NCBI GenBank assembly: GCA_936924235.1
Contig: CAKZHN010000480.1
Location: 1 to 9,828, forward strand
Reading direction: 5' to 3'
DNA: 9,828 nt
From: an uncultured Rhodoplanes sp.
Lineage (GTDB): Bacteria; Pseudomonadota; Alphaproteobacteria; Rhizobiales; Xanthobacteraceae
Part shown: one piece after another, positions 6,053-9,828 of the stretch
Position numbering within the stretch: position 1 is the first letter of the stretch
How the letters are laid out: the number at the start of each line of letters is the position of its first letter
The notes under the pieces: model-generated
What the model saw: only the letters and a program-made list of their open reading frames with translations
What the model was told of the DNA's origin: nothing
Databases searched by the model: none
Translations under genes and position numbers: made by a program

Positions 6053-7072
6053 CTACAGCGTCACCGTTTTCAGGGTGGCGGCCCACTTCTTCGTCTCGTC
6101 GGCGACGAAAGCGCGGAATTCTTCCGGCGTGTTCTCTTTGTAATCGATGTTGAGCGTCTTGAACCGCTCCCTGATGTCGGCCTCGCGCAGCAATTGGTTG
6201 AGGCCGGCGTTGAGTTTCTGAACAATCTCCGGCGGAGTCTTTGCCGGCGCAAACACGCCATTCCATTCGTAGGCTTCGAGGCCCGGCAGCGAGTCCTGCG
6301 CCGCCGGAAGATCGGCCAGCGTGTTGAGCTTGCCCTTGCCGGTGTGGCAGATCGCCTTGATCTGACCCGCCTCGACCATTCCGACTGACGCGGCGCCATT
6401 GGAGAAGAAATACCGGATATGGCCGCCCATCACGTCGTTCAACGCCGGGCCGCCTCCACGGTAAGGCACGTGAATGACGGGGACCTGGGCGAGCGACTTG
6501 AACATCTCCAGGCAAAGGTGCTGCACGGTGCCGATGCCTGACGAGGCAAACTGAAGACCGCCGGGCGCCGCCTTTGCGGCGGCCGTGACATCGGCCAGGG
6601 TGTTTTCGGCGACCTCCTTGTTGACCACAAGGACGTTGGGCACCAGCGTCGCCAGGAACACCGGCGCAAAATCTTTTTCAGCGTTGAACGACAGGTTGGG
6701 ATAGAGGCCCGGATTGATGGAGTGTCCGGTGGCATCGTGCATGATGGTGTAGCCATCGGCGTCCGACTTCGCGACAGCCGCCTCCGCGAGCGTGCCGCCG
6801 GCGCCGGCCTTGTTGTCGATGACGAAAGACTTGCCCCACACCTCGCCGAGCTTCTGGAAGAGAATGCGGGCCGTCGTGTCGGCCCCGCCGCCCGGCGGAT
6901 ACGGCACCACGACGCGCACAGCCCTGGACGGCCACTCGGAGTTGGCCCATCCGGCGGTCGCGACGAACGGTGACGCAAGCGCTGCAATGGATCCTTCCAG
7001 GAGCCGTCGCCTGGTCAATGAGGCTGGAATCGATCTCCCACGTGAGATCCGCTCGAACCCGGGTCCAGACAT
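6053..7072 (-). CDS. Bug-family (TctC-like) substrate-binding protein with twin-arginine-like leader
   Basis: A 339-residue periplasmic receptor of the same family as the gene at 3498 but clearly diverged from it. The long leader has three arginines followed by LLEGSIAALASPFVATAGWA (TRRRLLEG, residues 20-27), suggesting Tat export, with cleavage around residues 40-43. Family motifs follow: WPSRAVRVVVPYPPGGGADTTAR (47-69), GKSFVIDNKAGAGG (80-93), DADGYTIMHDATGH, FNAEKDFAPVFL (129-140), GLQFASSGIGT and VIHVPYRGGGPALNDVMGGH. The ATG at 7072 has only a weak AGG upstream; a TTG at residue 19 would give the compact Tat leader MTRRRLLEG, so the exact start is uncertain. No transporter genes flank it. 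The ligand is unknown. A tandem repeat lies just past its stop, and a relic of another Bug gene lies 113 bases upstream on the opposite strand. Confidence 0.9.
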   Translation of the reverse strand: MSGPGFERISRGRSIPASLTRRRLLEGSIAALASPFVATAGWANSEWPSRAVRVVVPYPPGGGADTTARILFQKLGEVWGKSFVIDNKAGAGGTLAEAAVAKSDADGYTIMHDATGHSINPGLYPNLSFNAEKDFAPVFLATLVPNVLVVNKEVAENTLADVTAAAKAAPGGLQFASSGIGTVQHLCLEMFKSLAQVPVIHVPYRGGGPALNDVMGGHIRYFFSNGAASVGMVEAGQIKAICHTGKGKLNTLADLPAAQDSLPGLEAYEWNGVFAPAKTPPEIVQKLNAGLNQLLREADIRERFKTLNIDYKENTPEEFRAFVADETKKWAATLKTVTL

Positions 7073-7185
7073 TGTTCTTTTGCCTAATTCTTCGGCTGAC
7101 CGGGGGGCGATCGACAGGAGTTTTTCGTTTTACGGCTATTTGCGGCGCACCATAACAAGGCCGCCTTAGATTTCGGTTAAGCCGC

Positions 7186-7269
7186 GAGCTCGCCGGTGAG
7201 CTCCGGGAGGTGGGCATCAGTTGCTGGCCGAGGACGGCCGGTGCACAGGTCTCGCCGCCGCCCGAAGAG
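7186..7269 (+). pseudogene. Decayed C-terminal fragment of a third Bug (TctC-like) gene
   Basis: Bases 7186-7212 encode ELAGELREV, matching KLAGEIREV of the intact Bug gene (4312-4338; 23 of 27 bases by eye). After a deletion of roughly 17 bases, 7218-7269 reads QLLAEDG and then, one base out of frame, AQVSPPPEE, matching QLLLEDGAVPQVSPPPEE of the intact gene. A stop follows at once (TGA 7273-7275), and nothing upstream or downstream resembles the rest of the family. The deletion and frameshift make it non-functional. It lies head to head with the Bug gene at 6053-7072. It could be the remains of a paralogue removed by recombination. The remainder of 7073-7419 shows only short repeats. Confidence 0.6.
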
Positions 7270-7272
7270 CCC

Positions 7273-7312
7273 TGAGCCGCGAAACCTGTAGTGAGCCACG
7301 AAACCTGCTCAC
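7273..7312. repeat. 16-base direct repeat with an overlapping inverted repeat
   Basis: TGAGCCGCGAAACCTG (7273-7288) recurs at 7292-7307 with one mismatch, 19 bases apart. GTGAGC (7291-7296) and GCTCAC (7307-7312) form an inverted pair around the second copy. Function is unknown; it directly follows the Bug relic. Confidence 0.55.
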
Positions 7313-7398
7313 GGCCGTGAACCAGGGCGATGCAGAAAGAGGAGGCGGCGAACCCGCGGGCGCACCCGGGTTCAACGCTCTGCTTCGGAGGACGTTCT

Positions 7399-7424
7399 GG
7401 AACGAAACGAGGCGGGCGGATGTT
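7399..7424 (+). promoter_or_regulatory. Near-consensus EcfG-like site at the start of the coiled-coil gene
   Basis: GGAAC (7399-7403), 17 bases, then TGTT (7421-7424), one mismatch from CGTT. It ends 7 bases before an in-frame ATG at 7432, so a transcript from it would be almost leaderless and would exclude the ATG at 7420. One-mismatch matches are expected by chance in a window of this size. Confidence 0.25.
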
Positions 7425-7629
7425 CGCTTGCATGGAAGATGTTCGAAAGCAGCTCATCGAAGAGATCGACCGCATCAAGGGCGAGATCGAAGAGCAGAAA
7501 AAGCTCATCAAGAAGCATGCGAGCAAGCAGTTGATGGTGGAGACCGCTGAGTCCGAAATGAAAGCGCTTCACACCAGACTGTCAGTGCTGGAAGCAAATC
7601 TCGCCAAGCACGACGGCGCCGTCTTTTGA
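7420..7629 (+). CDS. Short coiled-coil hypothetical protein
   Basis: A 69-residue, highly charged helical protein (MFACMEDVRKQLIEEIDRIK...). I and L recur at heptad positions (L12, I16, I19, I23, I30), followed by a second helix ending VLEANLAKHDGAVF, so it probably forms a coiled-coil dimer or a helical hairpin in the cytoplasm. No named family is recognised. Two starts are possible. ATG 7420 has GAGG 7 bases upstream. ATG 7432 has no ribosome site but lies 7 bases after an EcfG-like -10, which would suit a leaderless message. The frame is open further upstream to 7330, but that part is low-quality sequence without a ribosome site. It is followed after 86 bases by the Gln/Gly-rich gene on the same strand. 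Confidence 0.7.
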   Translation: MFACMEDVRKQLIEEIDRIKGEIEEQKKLIKKHASKQLMVETAESEMKALHTRLSVLEANLAKHDGAVF

Positions 7630-7715
7630 CGTAGCGAAATAAACGTGGCGCCATACTCGCGTCGTCCCCATGTAGGTTTCGTTGAGATCGTTCAACCAAC
7701 AGAAAGCGAGCTAAC

Positions 7716-7877
7716 ATGGCCAACCAAAATCAGGGCGGACAGCAGGACCAAGGCAATCCCAACCAGGGCGGTCAGCAAGGCGGCCAACAGGGAAATCCGG
7801 GCCAGCAGACGCAGAAGCCCGGCCAGGGCGGACAGCAGGGCGGGAACCAAAACCCCGGCCAAAATCCACAGAAGTAA
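7716..7877 (+). CDS. Gln/Gly/Asn-rich disordered small protein
   Basis: A 53-residue protein built almost entirely of Gln, Gly, Asn, Pro and Lys. GGQQ recurs four times (residues 7-10, 18-21, 22-25, 38-41), within units such as NQGGQQGG and PGQGGQQGG. It has no hydrophobic core, signal peptide or membrane segment and is predicted to be fully disordered, prion-like in composition. The DNA carries an exact 16-base direct repeat (7731-7746 and 7824-7839), suggesting growth by internal duplication. Support for its being a gene comes from the ATG, the clean stop TAA 7875-7877 and the strong terminator beginning 5 bases later; the ribosome site is weak (AGCGAG, 7705-7710). Comparable Gln/Gly-rich small proteins are seen in Bradyrhizobium-like genomes and are often linked to stress. 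The function is unknown. Confidence 0.72.
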   Translation: MANQNQGGQQDQGNPNQGGQQGGQQGNPGQQTQKPGQGGQQGGNQNPGQNPQK

Positions 7878-7881
7878 CGAG

Positions 7882-7907
7882 AGAGCCCCGCTTCGGCGGG
7901 GCTCTTC
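7882..7907. terminator. Strong intrinsic terminator with UUCG tetraloop
   Basis: AGAGCCCCGC (7882-7891) pairs perfectly with GCGGGGCTCT (7896-7905) around TTCG closed by C-G, an extra-stable tetraloop. TTCCCTTA follows. It ends the 7716-7877 transcript and lies between that gene and the convergent gene ending at 7910, so it may serve both strands. Confidence 0.85.
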
Positions 7908-7909
7908 CC

Positions 7910-8179
7910 TTATCTCTTCAATCTCAACGCATTTGCGGCGACAGCTTTCCGGTAGTGCTCGATCACCTGATCGCACGTTCCACCGCGCGCCAGAATTGCC
8001 CCCACTTCGAACCCGGCCGAAATTTTCTCAGTCATCATCAGCTTGGTCTCGGCATGGTCGCCGCTCCATATCCTGGCGATGCGGCGAGCGATGACCTCAC
8101 TGGATTCAAAAGCCAGCATTGCGAGCGGATACCAAAGCATGCTCCTGCCAACGGCATCGCCGCGATTTTGTTGCGACAC
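7910..8179 (-). CDS. Small helical conserved hypothetical protein
   Basis: An 89-residue mainly helical cytoplasmic protein. The core LAFESSEVIARRIARIWSGD, then ETKLMMTEKISAGFEVGAILARGG and VIEHYRKAVAANALRL, resembles a family of small Bradyrhizobium hypotheticals with the pattern ESxxVIAxR...GD...E...M..EK..A..E......G....V...YR..V.AN..RL. I know no function for it; a phasin-like or stress role is only a guess. The start is uncertain. GTG 8179 has AGG about 8 bases upstream. ATG 8140 has AGGAG, but only one base away. ATG 8119 has no ribosome site, but the conserved part begins there. The stop is TAA at 7912-7910, just past a shared terminator. It is convergent with the Gln/Gly-rich gene. 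Confidence 0.72.
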   Translation of the reverse strand: MSQQNRGDAVGRSMLWYPLAMLAFESSEVIARRIARIWSGDHAETKLMMTEKISAGFEVGAILARGGTCDQVIEHYRKAVAANALRLKR

Positions 8180-8258
8180 GAAATGCCTGGCGCACCATCC
8201 GGCTTTGGCGTGTGGCTCCCAGCGTCACACAGTCGCGACGGCCCGGACTTTGTTGATG

Positions 8259-8283
8259 GGAACACGGCCCGGTCTCTCGCATT
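8259..8283 (+). promoter_or_regulatory. Near-consensus EcfG-like promoter for the PRC-barrel gene
   Basis: GGAAC (8259-8263), 16 bases, then CATT (8280-8283), one mismatch from CGTT. The predicted start, near 8290, gives a 20-base leader that contains the AGGAG ribosome site of the PRC-barrel gene. PRC-barrel proteins are common members of the general stress regulon in this order, which adds weight. Confidence 0.42.
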
Positions 8284-8309
8284 GACGGAGCGTTGAAACA
8301 GGAGCCCCT

Positions 8310-8672
8310 ATGTCAGAACGTGAAACAAGCTCGCTCATCGGCAGCGACAAGGTTGATGGCACCGCGGTTTACGGCGCCGACCAGAAGAAGATCGGCTCTG
8401 TCGAGCGCGTGATGATCGACAAGCTCTCGGGCCGCGTGGCTTATGCCGTCATCGGCTACGGCGGTTTTCTCGGGATGGGCGAGGATCACTATCCGACGCC
8501 CTGGTCGAATCTGAAGTACGACACCAATCTCGGCGGCTATCTCGTCAACCTCACGCGGGATCAGCTCGAGAAGGCCCCGCGCTACAGCAATGAAAGTGAC
8601 TGGAAGTGGTCGCGCGAAAACGACAGGCGCGTCTACGAATATTACCGGGCCGAGCCCTTCTGGGCGGGCTGA
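8310..8672 (+). CDS. PRC-barrel domain protein
   Basis: A 120-residue cytoplasmic protein made of one PRC-barrel (residues about 8-90). It starts with LIGSDKVDGTAVYGADQKKIG, then VERVMIDKLSGRVAYAVIGYGG, then HYPTPWSNLKYD and GGYLVNLTRDQLEKAP. This is the RimM-C/photosynthetic-reaction-centre-H fold, used for RNA or protein contacts. The C-terminal extension is aromatic and charged (DWKWSRENDRRVYEYYRAEPFW). Stand-alone PRC-barrel proteins of this length are frequent in Rhizobiales and often stress-induced; the exact role is unknown. AGGAG stands 5 bases before ATG 8310, so the start is firm. An EcfG-like element lies 27-51 bases upstream, and a GC-rich hairpin follows the stop, so it is probably monocistronic. 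Confidence 0.9.
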   Translation: MSERETSSLIGSDKVDGTAVYGADQKKIGSVERVMIDKLSGRVAYAVIGYGGFLGMGEDHYPTPWSNLKYDTNLGGYLVNLTRDQLEKAPRYSNESDWKWSRENDRRVYEYYRAEPFWAG

Positions 8673-8694
8673 TCCTGCTCCGTGTCGTGAGGAA

Positions 8695-8715
8695 GCCCGG
8701 GCTTTTGGCCCGGGC
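8695..8715 (+). terminator. GC-rich hairpin after the PRC-barrel gene
   Basis: GCCCGGGC (8695-8702) and GCCCGGGC (8708-8715) pair over 8 bp around a TTTTG loop, 22 bases past the PRC-barrel stop. The stem is strong but not followed by a T-run, so termination is likely but imperfect. Confidence 0.6.
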
Positions 8716-8746
8716 GCTCCGGCATACAAAGATCATGACGCAACAA

Positions 8747-8908
8747 TCACAGCGGCGCTTTTTTACGACGCGCATTGCGGTCGACCCATTCGCTCTTGCC
8801 GACGTTACCGAGCAGGAACGTGTCACGAAGATGCGCGTTGGCCTGCATGCCAAAAGAACCGATCACGCCGCCGAAGCCCGGCCCGGGCGAGCCCGCCAAG
8901 CCGCCCAT
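8747..8908 (-). CDS. Glycine-rich N-terminus mini-protein, hypothetical
   Basis: A 53-residue minus-strand frame: a Gly-rich head (MGGLAGSPGPGFGGVIGSFG), then NAHLRDTFLLGNVGKSEW and a basic tail VDRNARRKKAPL. ATG 8908 has GAGGG 6 bases upstream, and an in-frame TGA lies just before it, so the start is well defined. Third codon positions are mostly G or C, as expected for coding DNA here. The second half reads like a natural protein sequence, but I cannot name a family. It overlaps the first 62 bases of the plus-strand proline-rich frame at 8847-9020. The Gly-rich head is the antisense image of that protein's Pro-rich start, so part of one of the two may not be real. An ATG at 8848 would shorten it to 33 residues and nearly remove the overlap. 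Confidence 0.42.
   Translation of the reverse strand: MGGLAGSPGPGFGGVIGSFGMQANAHLRDTFLLGNVGKSEWVDRNARRKKAPL
8815..8839 (+). promoter_or_regulatory. EcfG-type promoter, perfect consensus, 7 bases before an ATG
   Basis: GGAAC (8815-8819), 16 bases, CGTT (8836-8839). The expected transcription start falls at about 8846-8847, directly at the ATG of the proline-rich frame, implying a leaderless message. It also lies inside the minus-strand frame 8747-8908, so a chance match cannot be excluded. Confidence 0.5.
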
Positions 8909-9020
8909 TGAAGACCCTCAACCGGATGTGCAGCCGGAAAAGGAGCCGCCAGGCCAGCCGCAGGAAGACCGGCCGCTGCACGACCCCATGCCACCGGACG
9001 TCGACAAGCCCCGGATGTGA
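8847..9020 (+). CDS. Proline-rich hypothetical protein, possibly from a leaderless message
   Basis: A 57-residue protein with 20 prolines and many Glu, Asp, Lys and Gln (MPKEPITPPKPGPGEPAKPP...). It is expected to be extended and disordered, with no signal peptide or membrane segment. Short proline-rich proteins of this type (repeated P-x-x-P with acidic and basic spacers, such as PPIEDPQPD) are common unnamed hypotheticals in Rhizobiales. No ribosome binding site precedes the ATG. Instead, the perfect EcfG-like promoter at 8815-8839 would start transcription almost exactly at it. The first 21 codons overlap the minus-strand frame 8747-8908. It ends at TGA 9018-9020, 116 bases before the membrane-peptide gene. 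The Pro-rich composition also partly reflects CCG/CCC-rich DNA, so the call is moderate. Confidence 0.5.
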   Translation: MPKEPITPPKPGPGEPAKPPIEDPQPDVQPEKEPPGQPQEDRPLHDPMPPDVDKPRM

Positions 9021-9083
9021 AAGAGGCGGCCATTGTGCAGCGCTTCTCGGCGTTGTGCGGTGCTTCCGGCAGGGCTGAGCTGC

Positions 9084-9109
9084 AGAACCCCACCGACAAT
9101 CCGGGCGTT
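9084..9109 (+). promoter_or_regulatory. Near-consensus EcfG-like site upstream of the membrane peptide
   Basis: AGAAC (9084-9088), 17 bases, CGTT (9106-9109): one mismatch in the -35 element. The predicted start, near 9116, would leave a leader of about 20 bases that includes the GGGAG ribosome site of the gene at 9137. Weak alone; its position is its main support. Confidence 0.3.
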
Positions 9110-9136
9110 GATTGGTTGGAACCCTGGGAGTTCACC

Positions 9137-9316
9137 ATGGCCACCAACAACAAACAGCCGGCGACCACCGACAACCATGGGCTCGAGCTTGGCGTTTTAG
9201 CCATCGCTCTGGCCATCGTTGGGCTTTTTGCTTTGATGACAGTGACGGCCCAGGTGATGAGCCCGGGAGACAGCCTTCCCGTTACGGCTCAACTGAACGC
9301 ATTCAACCCGCTCTAG
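9137..9316 (+). CDS. Small single-pass membrane protein, hypothetical
   Basis: A 59-residue protein. A polar N-terminus (MATNNKQPATTDNHG) is followed by one transmembrane helix of about residues 17-38 (LELGVLAIALAIVGLFALMTVTA) and a short C-terminal tail (QVMSPGDSLPVTAQLNAFNPL). No charged or catalytic motif points to a function; small stress-related membrane proteins often look like this. GGGAG stands 6 bases before ATG 9137, which fixes the start; the frame is open further upstream to 9017, but without a comparable ribosome site. An EcfG-like element lies 28-53 bases upstream. It converges on the 47-residue minus-strand gene, with a 143-base gap that holds nothing I can identify. Confidence 0.72.
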   Translation: MATNNKQPATTDNHGLELGVLAIALAIVGLFALMTVTAQVMSPGDSLPVTAQLNAFNPL

Positions 9317-9459
9317 GTGAGCGGTCTGGCCGGCGCATGCGGACCGGCGGCAAGGGTGTCCGGTGCTGCCGAGCGCCGTGGCGACTCTCGGCTCCCTCGC
9401 GCGGGTGAGAATGCCGCGGGCCTGGTCCCGGAAAATGCGCCGTGGGTTCGCTGGTTTGA

Positions 9460-9603
9460 TCAGCGGCCAGGAATGGATCGGGCTTGCCTGAAAGCCGAGA
9501 CATTCAACGAAAACGGCACGAACCCAGTGCTCTTGATTGGAGGTGATTTCTCCAAAGACCGAGCTTCCAATTCCAGTCGCAGCAAAAAGATTTCCGCCAG
9601 CAT
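9460..9603 (-). CDS. 47-residue conserved-looking hypothetical protein (MLAEIF family)
   Basis: The frame encodes an N-terminal amphipathic helix MLAEIFLLRLELEARS, a short linker (LEKSPPIKS), then TGFVPFSLN and a basic tail. The layout MLAEIFxLRLE...RFVPxxL matches a group of very small unnamed proteins that I recall from Bradyrhizobium-like genomes; this recollection was not checked. The ribosome site is unusually strong, GGAGGGAGAG ending 4 bases before ATG 9603. The stop is TGA at 9462-9460. A longer minus-strand frame (9197-9682) overlaps it in another register but has no ribosome site. The GC content here is lower than in the rest of the window. No function can be assigned. Confidence 0.65.
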   Translation of the reverse strand: MLAEIFLLRLELEARSLEKSPPIKSTGFVPFSLNVSAFRQARSIPGR

Positions 9604-9731
9604 CGTACTCTCCCTCCATCTGTCGGGTTTGGTCCCGATCTTGACGTTGAGCCATCCGTACCACCCGGCGCTTTAGGTTCATTGCTTGAGAAGGTTCAAA
9701 TTTTCAGTATTCCTTCATCACTGCAGTCATG

Positions 9732-9756
9732 AACGGATGGGCCATCCGTCCGTCCC
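9732..9756 (-). promoter_or_regulatory. Near-consensus EcfG-like site overlapping a 17-base palindrome
   Basis: On the minus strand GGGAC (9756 to 9752), 16 bases, CGTT (9735 to 9732), one mismatch from consensus. ACGGATGG (9733-9740) and CCATCCGT (9742-9749) form a dyad around one base, covering the -10 and spacer. The predicted start, near 9725, is about 120 bases before ATG 9603. The dyad could be an operator. The rest of 9604-9828 is A/T-richer and shows no other gene. Confidence 0.3.
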
Positions 9757-9828
9757 CAGTGAATTCACACCCAAAATCACAACAATCTTTTCTTCTCTTT
9801 CAGACCCTGTATTCCGGGCATGCCTTGC

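Noticed and set aside
7029..7050. Palindromic GATCTC...CACGTG...GAGATC inside the start of the second Bug gene
   Set aside because: It lies in coding sequence near the leader and is imperfect, so codon constraint or chance explains it.
8735..8911. Plus-strand frame starting MTQQSQRRFF
   Set aside because: No ribosome site, Arg/Ala-rich end typical of an off-frame reading, and it is covered by two better supported frames.
9118..9122. GGAAC directly before the membrane-peptide gene
   Set aside because: No CGTT-like element at 16-17 bases; it is only 14 bases before the ATG.
9317..9676. Plus-strand frame of 119 codons starting GTG
   Set aside because: It begins immediately at the stop of the membrane peptide, without a ribosome site, and has no recognisable domain; most of it is antisense to the 47-residue gene.
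9197..9682. Minus-strand frame of 161 codons at the right end
   Set aside because: No ribosome site at its ATG and unnatural composition; it overlaps two better supported small genes, 9137-9316 and 9460-9603, in other frames.

Overview
The window looks like chromosomal DNA of a GC-rich alphaproteobacterium of the order Rhizobiales/Hyphomicrobiales, close to Bradyrhizobium, Rhodopseudomonas or Pseudolabrys. Pointers are the elongator tRNA-Met with a TTGACA-N17-CTATAT promoter, two solitary Bug-type (TctC) substrate-binding proteins, an HWE-family histidine kinase, a PRC-barrel protein, many tiny conserved-looking proteins, and promoter-like sites of the EcfG (general stress) type, GGAAC-N16-CGTT. 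The taxonomic placement is inference from gene content, not from a marker gene.

Layout. Bases 1-319 hold the 3' end of a proline-rich exported protein. Bases 348-534 hold a tRNA-Met(CAT) gene with its promoter, and its 3' end is repeated in tandem. Bases 606-2349 carry a convergent pair: an exported alpha/beta-hydrolase preceded by a hairpin-forming dyad, and an exported two-domain VOC (glyoxalase-fold) protein. Bases 2451-3345 carry two small minus-strand genes, one with a good intrinsic terminator and one with a perfect EcfG-like promoter, separated by hairpins and a REP-like palindrome. Bases 3498-7072 carry a Bug receptor, a GAF-HWE histidine kinase converging on it, and a second Bug receptor with a twin-arginine leader. 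Bases 7186-7269 are a decayed fragment of a third Bug gene.

Bases 7399-9756 are a run of very small genes: a coiled-coil protein, a Gln/Gly/Asn-rich disordered protein with a textbook terminator, a helical 89-residue protein, a PRC-barrel protein, two overlapping divergent mini-ORFs (one proline-rich), a single-pass membrane peptide and a 47-residue peptide. Several have full or near matches to the EcfG promoter in front of them.

How they may work together. The Bug receptors, the hydrolase and the VOC protein are all predicted to be exported and fit uptake or processing of small organic acids or esters, but no transporter membrane subunits are present. The orphan HWE kinase and the small genes with EcfG-like promoters suggest a general-stress-response neighbourhood. 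That link is inference; no phyR, nepR or ecfG gene is in the window. No complete mobile element, CRISPR array or clearly novel multi-gene system was seen. The most unusual points are the Bug gene relic, the EcfG-like sites (two of them exactly 7 bases before an ATG) and the overlapping mini-ORFs at 8747-9020.
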